A DNA stretch of 64,000 bases, from assembly GCA_013396995.1 (NCBI GenBank), contig VWZP01009174.1:187631-251630 (forward strand). Reading direction: 5' to 3'. This DNA is from Dicaeum eximium. Taxonomy: Eukaryota; Chordata; Aves; Passeriformes; Dicaeidae. This document shows, piece after piece, positions 48,650-61,200 of this stretch (positions are counted from its first letter, which is position 1; each line of letters starts with the position of its first letter). The translations under genes and the position numbers were made by a program. Under the pieces are notes generated by a model. It worked only from the letters and a program-made list of their open reading frames with translations. It had not been told where the DNA came from and did no database searches.

Positions 48650-49544
48650 TTGGAGATGTCTCATGGTCTCTGCCCCTTGTTCTGTGGGGGACCTAAACTT
48701 TCCATATGTCTGAAGGAAATTAAATACAGCAGAGGCTAAAGTCTAGAAAGTTCTTGGAGAATATGGAAGAGAACATCCTGACACAGCTGGTGAGCAAGCC
48801 AACCAGGGGACATGCCCTGCTGGACCTGGTGTTTATGAACCAAGAAGGACTTGTTAGTGTTGTGATTGTTGGAGACTTTCTTGGGCACGGCGATCATGAA
48901 ATAATAGTGTTTTCAATTGTCAGAAAAGTAAGGAGTGGAATCAGCTGAAGGCCACCTTAGACTTTCAGAGGACAGATTTTGGCCTGTTTAGGACAATGGT
49001 TGAGAGATTCCCTTGGGAGACAGTCCTGAAGGGCAAAGGAGTCCAGTCGGGCAGGACATGTTTCAAGAAGGAAATCTTAAATACACAGGAGAAGCCAATG
49101 CCCATGTGCCAGAAGATGAGATGGGGGAAGAAGACTAGTCTGGCTGAACTTTGGCTGAAACTCAGGATAAAAAAAGGAGAGTTTATGACCTCTGGAAGAA
49201 GAGGTAGATAACTTGGGAGGACTACAGGAATGTCACGATGTTCTGCAGTGAGAAAATTAAAAGGACCAAAGTCCAACTAGAACTTAATTTTGCTACTAAC
49301 ATACAAAACCCCAAAATCAAACAAAACCACAACCACCTTCTATAAATACATCAGCAACAAAAGAAAGGTTAAAGAGAAGCTACATCCTTTATTGCATGCA
49401 AGGGGACACATAGGGACAAAGGATGAGGAAAAGGTTGAGATACTTGATGCCTTCATTACTTCAGTCTTTACTGGCAAGGTTGTCCCTCAGGCTACTTTAC
49501 TCCCTAAATTGGAAGAGAGGGAAGAGTCTCCTCTTCCAGAATAA
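48650..49544 (+). mobile_element. CR1 LINE fragment, endonuclease to linker
   Basis: The reading starts at a GDLNF-like endonuclease block. It passes LTQLVSKPTRGHALLDLVF near 48774 and GHGDHEIIVF near 48885; the latter corresponds to the S-D-H-E endonuclease motif with Ser changed to Gly. It runs through the basic linker to a VEILDAFITSVFTGKV segment near 49434. It ends before the RT palm. Frameshifts at about 48950 and 49210. No 3' end, so truncated on both sides. Confidence 0.87.
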
Positions 49545-50369
49545 TCCAAGTGGAAATGGTCAGAAATTTGATACTTCATATAAACATGCACACATCACCT
49601 GACCTTACTCCCACTAGCCATACACATCCTTTTGATGACTTAGCCTCAGAAGAAGTTCCCTTTGCTTGCCTGTTTCCTATTCCATTCATCAGTTAATTTT
49701 CTTTTAAAATCTTTGCTAAGAGTATTAGCAATAAATATAAGAAGAAAGAAATATACAGAATATCAGAGCAATTTATGATACTGGATTTACTGTTAGAAGG
49801 GGAAAATATCCTCTCAGTAAAGGGAAATTACCTTACAGATTTTCATAATTGGTAAAACACCCTTTTAGACTAACATTTGGTGTAAATATAGGAAGTTTTT
49901 GTACCAAAGGTAACAGATGTTGATTTTAACACTTTCAGTTTTCTGACCATTTGTTACCTCTTCTGATCTTTCTAGGGAAGATATTTGTTTCATTAGTTCC
50001 TTTCTCAACATCAATAATAAAAATTGGCCTTCCTTCTCTTCAATTAGAGTGTTTAGTTTCAAGTTCAATAGTTAGGTTATCAGCTCAAGCAAAAATATAT
50101 AAGGAGACGTAATAAGTAATTGGAATCTGAAAAACAGAAGGAAAAAAATATTCCAAAACAATCACTTAGAGCCATAGTTATTTCTTATAATTTGTTGTAT
50201 TTTTTATTTCCTGATTCAATACATGTGTACTGAGGTGATTCATAATGCTATTGTATTCCATATCTACCTGTACCCAAAAGTTGTTATTGTATGTTTCAGA
50301 CACTGCAAATTAGAACCTTGTGTGTGTGAGGGATGCTATCGCATCCCATTTATTTATTAATGCATTATT
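49545..50369. other. No gene seen
   Basis: AT-rich spacer between the CR1 piece and an LTR. Confidence 0.5.
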
Positions 50370-51064
50370 TAAATTGGTGATCCCAGGCAGCTTCCAGGTC
50401 TTTGCCGTGTGCTTCACAAGCTGCTTGGTCTTTGCTCAGGCAAAGGTTTTTTCTTCCCTTTTTGTGTTTGCTTTTGCTTTTTTTGGTTTTGTTTTTGGGG
50501 TGGATTCTACAGCTGCCTGTCCGCAGTTGAGGCATCCGTCGTGCCAGCAGTAGCAGAGTGTCCCGCCCCGGTCTGGGTCACCATCCACAGCGCCCAGCCA
50601 AGAAGAGAAAACACCAAGTGGCTCCAGCTCAGCTGCTTCTGTGGCCCTGCCTGCCCCGCTGTGCCTGCGGGGAGGAGGTTGGCTCCAGACAAGCTGTTGG
50701 AGCATCATCTGCTGCTGGAACTGCTCTGTGAGGCTCCTGCCTTCCCAAGAGGGATCTGACACCATCTTGTCCCTTTGTCTTACAGGCCTGAGGCTGTCCC
50801 TGCCCTGTGCTGTCTTGGGAAGGCTATTTTTGACATTTCATTTCTCTTTGTTCCTGTGAGGCTGGGGGTGTGAGTTTTTAATAGTTTGGTATCTAGCAGT
50901 AATTTACTTTTTTTTTCTCTTGCCTTTCTTTTTGTTAGTAAACTTATTTTTTCACTTATATCTACTCATATTCAGTCCTTATTGGTGGAAAGGGATTGGT
51001 TGAGTGTATAGAGGAAGACAACTCATTCCAGAGTGTTCTTCTTTAAATTGTCTCAAACCAAGAC
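50370..51064 (+). mobile_element. Solo LTR, end shared with 1-280
   Basis: A GC-rich body (50505-50860) is followed by AGTAAA at about 50937 and an ending TCAAACCAAGACA at 51064. The same terminal AAACCAAGACA closes the LTR at 280. The left edge is approximate and no target duplication was found. No primer site follows; an A-rich tract (51070-51100) does. Confidence 0.65.
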
Positions 51065-54000
51065 ATCACCAAAAAAAAAAAATTTAAAAAAAATAAATAG
51101 ATTTAACAAGATAAATATTCACTAAGTGTTGTTAGACATATGCCTATAAAATAGTGCCATGTGAGAGCTTATTATTACATGTTCCTACTAAAGAGTATAT
51201 TTCTCCAGGCCTCTTAGCAGAGCATTTTCTAAATGGGACATCTTATTGCTGAATCACAATGGACTTCCAAAGAATTCTGTCTATTGCAAGGTTTCAGCCT
51301 TCAATCTCTCTTGTGCAGAAGCATTAGTTGCTTAAATAGAATGTTGCAAGCATTTCTTAAAATGTTTATTTACTCCATCTACCTTTTTTAAACAACAGAT
51401 TTAGTTATGTACTTCAAATCAAGCTGGAAAATACTGTATTTAACAATGCTACTATGTGAAATGAGCAAATGTATCATAAACTGATTATGTGAAAGGGTAT
51501 AATGTTTCAGAATTAGCCCCAAGAGATTAGCCTTTTTATGCTAAGCTTTGTAAAATTTCACCCAAAAGCAGCTACTAGGCCTGTACTATTAGGCAAGAAT
51601 GCTTAATTTCATAGGAGTTAGATGTGGTTTTAATAGTTCTTTAAAATGAAACATGCAGATAAATTTAGGTGTAATTTCTTACTCTATCTGCATCAATGGC
51701 CAGCAAAAATGAGTGTTTCTTTTACATTAGAGACTATTTTACTGTATTGATTCTTAAGTCCTCATTCTCCATGAAGAAAAGCTACAGGGAACATATCTAT
51801 GCATCCTTGACACGGCGTGGAGCTGGATATGATTTCTGTAGGGAACATCAATATATTCAACAGGCTCTCTAATTATATTTGTTTTATTTTTTTACGTAAG
51901 AAAAATGCCAGTTTTATTCCCACTCTTAAGTTTTTCACAGAAGCAATTAATGGATTTTTATTTTGATGCATTTTTTAAAAGCAAAGAGAAAATAGAAACT
52001 GTTGTAGCCAATCACTGTATGTTATCTGTCAGCCTAGGACTGAGAAACCCATTTTCCAGGCAGAATAGGGCTTTTAAGTTATGTTTTTGGAATTGTAGGG
52101 AATAACTCTAGCTCTATCCTCTTTGGCCCTCTGGGACTTCTCTTGCTTACCCTTGGTCCCATTCTGATGCTGAATGAAATAAAATTGAAATGTTTGCATT
52201 TCTGTAGATTGGTACCTGTCCAGTTCAAAACTCTGTTCATTGAAGCTGGTGCTTCGCATGTTTTCTTTGACGAAAAATCATTGATGTATTAAGAAGAGCC
52301 TGGTGAGAACAATGTCTCCCTTTAATGAGTGGCATATGCATTTTTGTTCTTGTTGGTTTTGTTGTTACTATATTCAAAGGACTTTAATCTTTAAAATTCA
52401 GTGAGATGCCAGAGTGGCTGCAGATATTTCCATTATAGGCCTGAGACTGATTCAATCACAGAAGAGCAATGAAGGCAAATGCCTTCCCTGCTGCCCTGTC
52501 ATTTTTGTGCCATTGGAAAATCAAACCTGAAATATCTAAAAAGCAGAAAACCTGAGCAGCGCATATCTTGTGCTTTTCAGCCTGGTACTCTGTGCATGCT
52601 TTATGGCTATAATCTGGATATGCCAATGAACTTTCTTCTGTGTTGGTTTGGCAGTGTCAGAATGTTTTAATCTTCAAGTCTGGATTTTTGAAAGATGGCC
52701 AGGAAGAAAAAACGAGAACAAAGAGAAGCAGAAACTACTGAGTTTGTACAATCAAGTCCTTTCTACTGCTTCTCTGGCCTCTGCTTTGTGGCACTTTCAG
52801 CTGTTGAGGATGTCTTAAACAAAGAGCATTTTACACTAGTGCTGTGTTCTTTTTTCTTCAAAAGTGAAACTGCCAACCCACCCTTTAACAAAAGAGAATT
52901 TCCCTGATCAGAATGCAGCAAGTAAATGTAAGTAGTAGTGTGAGAAGCACCTCATCTAAAAGATGCTGTTAAATACAAAATTAACAGGCCTTGGTTTGAC
53001 CCTCCATTAGTCTGTAAATATATATCCTTGTCCATCGGGACTGGGTATATCCTCTTCCCTTTATGAACTGAGCTTTGCTGTTCACAGATCATGAAGTCCT
53101 TGAAAATCCTTTGACTTTTCTAGCTGTTTATTTTATGATATTATCTTAAAGCAGGAATGGTAGCTATACAGTCTCGCACAATTTAATTTTATGAGAAGTA
53201 GGCAACTCAACTTTACAGAGATATAGATCACAGAATTCAAACAGTATAAATTTGAATGCTTCCTGTAATCGCAGAAATACTTAGTAGAATAAATATTTGG
53301 CTATGCTTTGCATATCTGTGCCTGCAGCTCATAACTAGTACTTGGACCTCAATCCCTTCACACACCATACACTCCAAATCTGTGACTCTCTTGATTGTGT
53401 GGCTGTGTGCTGTGTTTACACCATGGTATATCTGCAATGATGATACTAGTGTTTGTTGTAAAAATTAAAAGATCATATAATACTACATTCTTTCTGTGTA
53501 GTTATGATAATTTCTTTTTTTGAGTCATATGTTTCATCATGTTATGATTTCGAGTTTTGGCATAATATACTGGTATAATCTCAATGCCTTGCATTTTTTT
53601 TCCAAGATAAGTTCTTTTTTGTTCAAGTGCTAATGGCACTTTGGACCTAATCCAGAACTGTTGTTCCATGAGTTTGTCGTCACATTTTGGGAGTGTAGGA
53701 ATAACAATAACATCTTTGTTCTACCACTACTGCCAGTTTCATTAGGTTCTAATAGAAAAAGCATCTATTATTCCTCCTTTTGCTTGGTTTTGTTAGTCAT
53801 AGCTCCTTAGTCTTTGTTTTGACTTTTTTTTTCACTCCCTGTTCATCTCTTCCCTCCTTCCAGCCTAATTATTACCACATTTCTGGGAATTGAGAGGATT
53901 CAGTTATTCTAGTAACCTAAGACTTGAAAAACAGCACAGTTAGACCCTATTTGCATGATGACTAATTTCCACTCTTTGTTATAAGAGCTAAAACTCCTTT

Positions 54001-57000
54001 ATACTTACACTTGTACAGAAAGGAAGAGCTCTTCCTTCTTAATGAGTGCTTACAGGAAATGTATCCTGTAATGAATATGTTACCCTGATGAGACTAGAAA
54101 AGGAGGAGGCTAGAGGGACTGATTTAGCTCGGATAGGAGCACACTGCGTAAGTAACGAATCATGAATCACCTTCATTGTGCGTGCAGTGTGAAATGTGAC
54201 TGTGAAATATCTCACACCCAAGGGGGGCAATTCTAGGGTAGAGATCAGTCAAAGAAATGACATCAAGGATCAATTTTTTTTTTGAGAGCAAGCAGATAGG
54301 GTTGACAAGTGCTCTGATGCTGGTAGTGATTAGTTGCCTTGGGGGAGCAAGAGAAGACAAAACTGTACAACTAACTGTTGTTGAAGTGCAGATACTTATT
54401 GAGTAAATAATCAGTCTCACTATTTTCAGTTGTTAGCTATATTTGAATATATTGTGAAACAATATAACTGGTTAAATTCAATTCTGGGATTATGTTCTAA
54501 ACACCAAGTTTCATCTTCTGTTAGTTGAAATGCCTGAATATTTTACCATTTCTTAACAGTATCTCATGGCTTTCATCTCACTCTTTCACCAGTAGAAATT
54601 GAGATATGTTGTGTGCATACACCCTTCTAGATGTAGGTACAAATGTAGGATTGATAATTTGTTAATCAGAAATTATTTTAATGAAGAGTCATAGAAACTA
54701 GATGTTTGGGGAACATATCACCTCTGATAAAGGTTTTTTTTTAGTGTGGGAGGAGTATGCAGATGGGTGGGAGAAAGAATTCTCATTTGCAGACAGGAAT
54801 GTCTGATCCAAGATCCGTTCGCCCTTTTTGTGACTTTGCACTCACTATCATGAGACAAGTCAGACTTGATTAAACACACACAGTGATTAAACATACACTT
54901 ATTGTGTTTGTATAGCACGAAGTGTTACATAGTCATGGGTAAAACCCTTCAGAACTATGTTGCATAAAATGGAAAAGTACACAAGTGTGTATGGAAAGCT
55001 ATGTTTCAACCATTTTGGTAGAAATTTATTAATGTTCCCTCACACTGAAATGTCAGTTTAAGTGCAAACATAATTTTTTTTCTTTTCTGGTCATATTCTG
55101 TCTCCATGCACCAATGTCTTTTATTTTGTATGAGTTACATATCTACAGTACTTAAAATGTTACATGAAGGACTTGTTTTGTGAGGTGTTTTCCACCCAGA
55201 ATAGGAGGATAGAGAAGTTTCAGCTGGATAAACCTGCAGAAATAAGTGTGCTTTCTCTAACTGTGAGATGAACCATCTGATGTGAGCACATACCTTTTTG
55301 TAACTTGTAGCAACTAAATTTATCTTAGAATTTTGGGTCGCATTTTCTCATTGAAGAGTATACTAGCTCATCTTTCCTGTCTTCTGCAGACTTCATGGTA
55401 TAAAAAATTTTGACTTACAGACTTAGCTTTGCTGAATGAAGTCTCCGAAATTAAGCCCTTCAGTCATGTTTCATCTCCTAATAAGTAAAAAGTGTCTGCT
55501 ATGGGTCACTCATCTATGTCAAGCAACAGCAACCACCTGACAAGTACAGAGCATATTTCCCCCCAAGTACTCTTCCAGCCACTGAGTATTTTCACTCCTT
55601 GAGATTTCTTGAGCCTGTTTTGGTTTGGTAGCTCTCACTGTAATTTCTCTGTAAGTACTTGTCTGATCTCTTCTGCGACCCATGAAAACTCTCAAAATCA
55701 CAGTATTCAGTGGCAACACATCCCAAAAGTCTACTGCCTGTTGCATGAGGAAAAACTCAGTTGTTATTTGTTTTGCTGTTTTTACCTGATTTTAACCCAG
55801 ATATGTCAATACTGCAGTTGAAGACCTGGGAGAAGGAGAACACCTAGAGACAACCACTTTAGCCAGCCTTGTGCAGCTGGGTCTTTGATGGGCTGGTGAC
55901 TCCTGGGATGGTATTAATTGGGTACCTCCAACTGTTACTGCCTTTTGTCACATAGCCTGACATCATCTGTCCAGGTCTAATCCACTTGCCAGAAAGCAGA
56001 ATGAAATGAACAGATGGTATTGTCTCTATCAGAAAATTTTCTTAAGCAACTACAGGTTGCTTAAAACACTATGTTGTTCTGCATATTTTCATTTATGCTT
56101 CTTTGTACTTGCATGTAAAGTCCATGTGGGAAAGTTTTACCTTTTTAATTTGCTAGTAAAACAAAAAACAATCTTAATCTTTAAGTTCGTCAGATTTGAC
56201 CACTTCATATTTCTCAATCTTGCTATCAAAACATCAGAGTGGGAAAATGTCAGAACTTTTGTAATTTTCAAGTTGGGAGCTGAGTAATTTTAGAATTTTC
56301 TCGGCCTCTTCTGGGCATCATGTCAAAAACAGAGAATGCAATTTGGCAGCTGTGTTTGGTTGTTACAGGAAATTTATAGGAAAATAAACAGTTAATTGAG
56401 AGAGGAAAATTTTGCAAGACTTAAGTGCGTAAAGAGGCCCCTCCTTTGGTGATGAAAATCTTTCAAACCATACTCTATTCTCTTGTAACCATACACAAGC
56501 ACCATTCTTTCCACCATTTGCAACTTAAAATACCTTCTTTAATATTCAGTGCAGGGTTCATTTTATACAATAAAGACAGAAGTACAATATAAACAGCGGG
56601 ACAGTATAAACAATGCTTACAACTATTTTGGATTATGTGGGATTTTTTCCTGACTACATTAAGCAAAAATAGTCATCATCTATGGAATAAAATTACTTTT
56701 TTAAACTCTGTGATGATGCTTATTTGATTTGAAGTTTGATTCACAACATAGGTGTTTCTGAGGGCTTCTGAAAAAAAACCTTTAGAAGAGAGTGTCTTTG
56801 ATTAAGTTATTGAGACTAAATTCACTTTAATTGTTTTAATTTACCTACCTGAAGAGGGGCAGAGAAAAAGCTGTCAGGGCTTATTGATTTATATTTCTGC
56901 ACGTGAAGTCAGATTCTTGTCTATGAATCTTTATCTTCACAATCTCTGCTGTAGATGAACTTTTTGTATCAATATGAAAACTAAAAATGCAAGCTCTTCT

Positions 57001-57189
57001 AAATACTTTTAGTAAACTCTCAGAAAAAAAAGCAAATATGAAAGATGTGAAATTATTTTATCTTTGTGTGATGTATTTTTATCTGTGTGTGCTTTAGTTA
57101 TAAGGGATAAATTAAAATCGGTAAGCAACTTAAGGACTGGTACGAACAGTGGAATTTTGGTTTTTTGGTCACGGGGCAAATTTTGGCAC
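51065..57189. other. About 6.1 kb without a recognised gene
   Basis: AT-rich, few simple repeats. No exon, RNA gene or known repeat recognised. ORFs of 60-90 codons have no recognisable motif. Confidence 0.55.
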
Positions 57190-58245
57190 CAGGCCTGCTA
57201 GGGTCAGATGGGCTTCTAGTCACAGCTGGTGAGTGACCCTACGAGGGATGCAGGTCTGCTGGACCTACTGTTTACAAGCAGAGAAGTCCTGTTTAATACC
57301 TTTATTGATGATCTGGATTGAGCCCACCATTAGAAAATTTGCAGATGATACCAAGTTGGGGGAGAGTGTAAATCTGCTGGAGGGTAGGAGCTCTCTGCAG
57401 AAGGAGCTGGAGAGGCTGGATTGATGGGCCAAGTCCAATGATTCAAGGTTTAGTAAGTACAAGTTCTGGGTCCTGAACTTTGGCCACAAAAACCCCCTGC
57501 AGCACTACAGGCTGGGGACAGAGTGGCTGGACAGTGGCCAGGTAGAAAGGGGCCAGAGGGTACTGACTGATGGCAGACTGAACATGAGCCAGAATTCTGG
57601 ACTGGTGGCCAAGAAGATATCTTGAGCTCTATCAGGAATAGTGTGTCCAGCAGGACCAGGGAAGTGATTCTTCCCCTATACTCAGCACTGGTGAGCCTGT
57701 ACCTTGAGTACTGTGTGCAGTTCTGGGCCCCTCAATTTAGGAAGGATGTTGAGATGCTTGATTGTGTCCAGAGAAAGGCAACAAGGCTGGTGAAGGGTCT
57801 GGAACACAAATCCTATGATAAGCAGCGAGGAAGCTGGTGTTGCTTAGCCTAGAGAAGAGGAGGCTCAGGGGAGACCTTATCACTCTCTACAACTTCCTGA
57901 AAGGAGACTGTAGCCAGATGGGGGTCAGTCTCTTTCCCCAGGCAATCAGCAACAGGACAAGAGGACACAGCTGATTGCCTTAAGATACAGCAGGTCTTAA
58001 GCTGTGGCAGGGGAAGTTTAGGCTGGACATTGAGAAGAAATTCTTCAGAGAAAGAGTGATTGGACATTGGAATGGTTTGTCCAGGAAAGTGGTGGAGTCA
58101 CCATCCCTGGGGGTGTTTAAGAAAAGACTGGAGGTGGCACTCAGTGGCACGGTCTATTTGGCAAGGTGGTGTTAGGTCATAGGTTGGACTTCATGATCAC
58201 AAAGGTCTTTTCCAGCCTAGTTGATTCTGTGATTCTGTGATTCCA
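57190..58245 (+). mobile_element. CR1 LINE, endonuclease end fused to RT
   Basis: An endonuclease block (AGLLDLLFTSRE near 57250) is joined directly to RT (VLFNTFIDDLD near 57288), skipping the linker and the RT fingers. FADDTKLGESVNLLEG near 57340 keeps the A-D-D catalytic pair. The C-terminal domain is legible (ILPLYSALVSLYLEYCVQFW near 57670). The 3' end is GATTCTGTGATTCTGTGATT, the CR1 terminal repeat. Relatively well kept, so probably younger than the other copies. Confidence 0.92.
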
Positions 58246-61200
58246 TGTCATGGTGCTCTTACAAGTATGATGCTGAGAATATGGAAAACGATAGCATTTT
58301 CCACAGTGTAAAATGTTTTCACTGGAAAAAAATTGAGGATTTTGTGTGTACATCCCGCTTTCTTTTATGAGAATAAACTTGGAGAAATTGAGCTTTGGAA
58401 TTCAGAACTATTTATCATTTCCTGTTAAAACATTTATTTTGCAGGGTGATGTCCAAATGAATAAAGTTTATCTTAATATGTTCTTAAAGGCCTGAAGTGT
58501 TGAACAGTACAGCTACTCAAACAAATATGCTCCAGTGTTTCACCTTTTTAAGGCTTTTTAAATGATAAAGTTTAAACCTAAATCTTTCTATAACAGAAAT
58601 AAAGAGTTGTCTGTCTTAAGTTTTTCATAGAGATTTGATTTCTAGATTTGAAAATTATTGTCATGCATCTACTTAGGCTCACATAAATTTATTTCAGTCT
58701 CCTTGTAGGTTATACTTTTATAAAGCTCTCACCTTCCCTTCTTGCTCAGCTTTGGATTTTTAATATCTTCTGCAATTTTTTTAGAGTATGTTACACAACA
58801 TAATGCATACAGCTCAATGTAAGACTTTCCTATCTATTTGCATATCTAAGATGGTGTTTCTCAGGCTTTCTTTCCACCTCTAAGTATTATTAAATCATCC
58901 TTTCCTACCTTCTGATTTCTGTACCTTTTGTATCTCATCTGAATTGTATCTTACTCTTTTTCAGACTGTGTGTTGAGTTAGCCCAAGTAATTTTGAATTC
59001 TATTCTGCTTTTCAGCTTATTTGCATTTCCTCTAACCCTGAGGGTACTAATACTAAACACACTCTCAGCATTACACTTACTGTTTAATGAATTATAATAG
59101 TAAAGTACTGAAACTGAAACTAAAACCTGAAGAAGCCCTTTTGTTGGGAAGTAATAGCTATTACTCTGAATACAGATATTAAAAATTTACAACAGATTCA
59201 ACCAAACTCTGCTTTTCTCAACTTGCTCATGGGCATGTAAAGAAAAGAAGTATCAATAAGTCTTATAAAAATTAAGACTTCTAACTGTAGCTGCCTATTC
59301 TATATTCATACAGCTTGATGACACGTTTTACGGGAGTAATAGATTGGTTTCACATTCCCTGTTCTTCATAAAATATGGTTGGCTTTTGCATGTCTCCTTG
59401 GGATTTTTGAACCTTACATACTATCTGCCTCTTTTCCTCAGTGTTCTTCCTGAGGACTGAAATTGCCCTGTGCTGTGTAATGACTTATTTTTGTTTTTGA
59501 TGGGTTTTACGAAAGAACTGCTAATGAGAAAGAGGTTGCTTTAGTCCAGTTTACTAAATTTTATGTGGTAAATTATGAATATGCAGTCAACCTGGAAAAT
59601 TTAAAACTATATTTTCCTATCCTTGTTTGAGATTTTACTGTAAAATCACTAACATTACATTGCATTAGCTTTTTAGTTTGCAATTGGTATTTTGAAAGAA
59701 GACAAGAAAAGAAAACCATTCATTAGTCTGGCATCTTAGTATCATCGTAGGTATACATAATTATATTAAACTGTCAGCACTTAATTAGAAAACACACCCA
59801 GTGCTTTTATTTATAGCCAGGGAAAATATAGCCAAATGCATGATGACATCATGTCTTTGACTGTGAAGACAGAAAAAATAGCTTCTAGATACAGAAATTA
59901 ATCTTCATTCTTGTGAGGCTGTGCACTTCTAAAAATCATTGCTGTGCAAGTAAACATGACCTTTTCTGAAAAGGTAATGTGATAGAAATAAAACTGTATG
60001 GAGTGTCAATCTTGGAAGTGACAATAATGGAAGTGCCCTTTAAGAATTGTGCAAATAAAAACAAAGGTGCATCAAAATTTATTTTTAGAAACAAAGATGT
60101 GGAACTGGGTTTCTTTTTATAAGATTTTTGATACTGTATGTTAGATGCTTGATTTCTTCTGTAATGTTAGGGTTTTTTTTTTAGTATAACTCATATCAAA
60201 AAATATAAAAAGACTTACAGAAAAGAAAATTATTTTATTTGAGATCCACTTTTTAAAGGAAAACTTTTACTTGAACTGGTAGAACTCATACTGGAAGACT
60301 TTACCTGAATTGTGAGAATTGCTAATGAAACCATACTGAACACATATCTATAAAAGCTTTATGCTATGATTCTTGTGATATTTTGACAGAGTGGATATCT
60401 TTTTTTCAAAAGAAATCACTTTGCAATTTGCTGGCTAGGCCTATAAATCTGTGCCAATGAAGCAGCAAATTATGTCCTGCAGTTGTCTGAGCAATCTCAA
60501 ACTGAAAAGTGTGTCTGCTTTCAAGTTAGAATAGCAAAAGTGATTTCTGTTTTGTTTATTGAGAAATATGACGTAGCATTTATTCTAATTTGGGAATCTG
60601 ATCAAGTATTTTATCAAATGAAAGTTCTAGTTATACAGAAAAGACAATATAATAAAGTTTATTTGTTGAGCTTATCTTTTAATTAAATACTTTTTTATAT
60701 TGCAGGCCATAATTAATAAGGTTAACTTAGACAAGAAAATGGGAGCAGAACCTACAGTTAATGCTACCTGCAGCAGCAGTTTTTGACTGGAGATGATTAC
60801 TGTTGACTTGCATAATAATATTCATCAACAATGAAGGTGTTGAACTGAACCTGATCTTACAGCTTTGTGCCTGTATTGCCATCTCCTCTGAATTTTCTTT
60901 CTATAAAGCTAGCTACAGTAAACTAAAAGGAAAGAAAAAGGGCTTAACTGACATTTACGCTTAAACATATTTAGAGGAATTGGATCTTGAGACTTGCTGA
61001 ATGAGGGGTCATCAAATGAATGAGAAAACAAGCAGGATTAAGAAAAGTAGCAGTGAAATTGAGATGAAATAGAAGTCACTGTAACAATTGGTAGCATTTC
61101 AAAATTACTTTTTTTTTTCAGAAGCATTTACACAATATAATGAGTCAGCATTTGTTCTCCATTCATTCCTCAGGCAGTGAAATAATTGAGTGCAACATTT

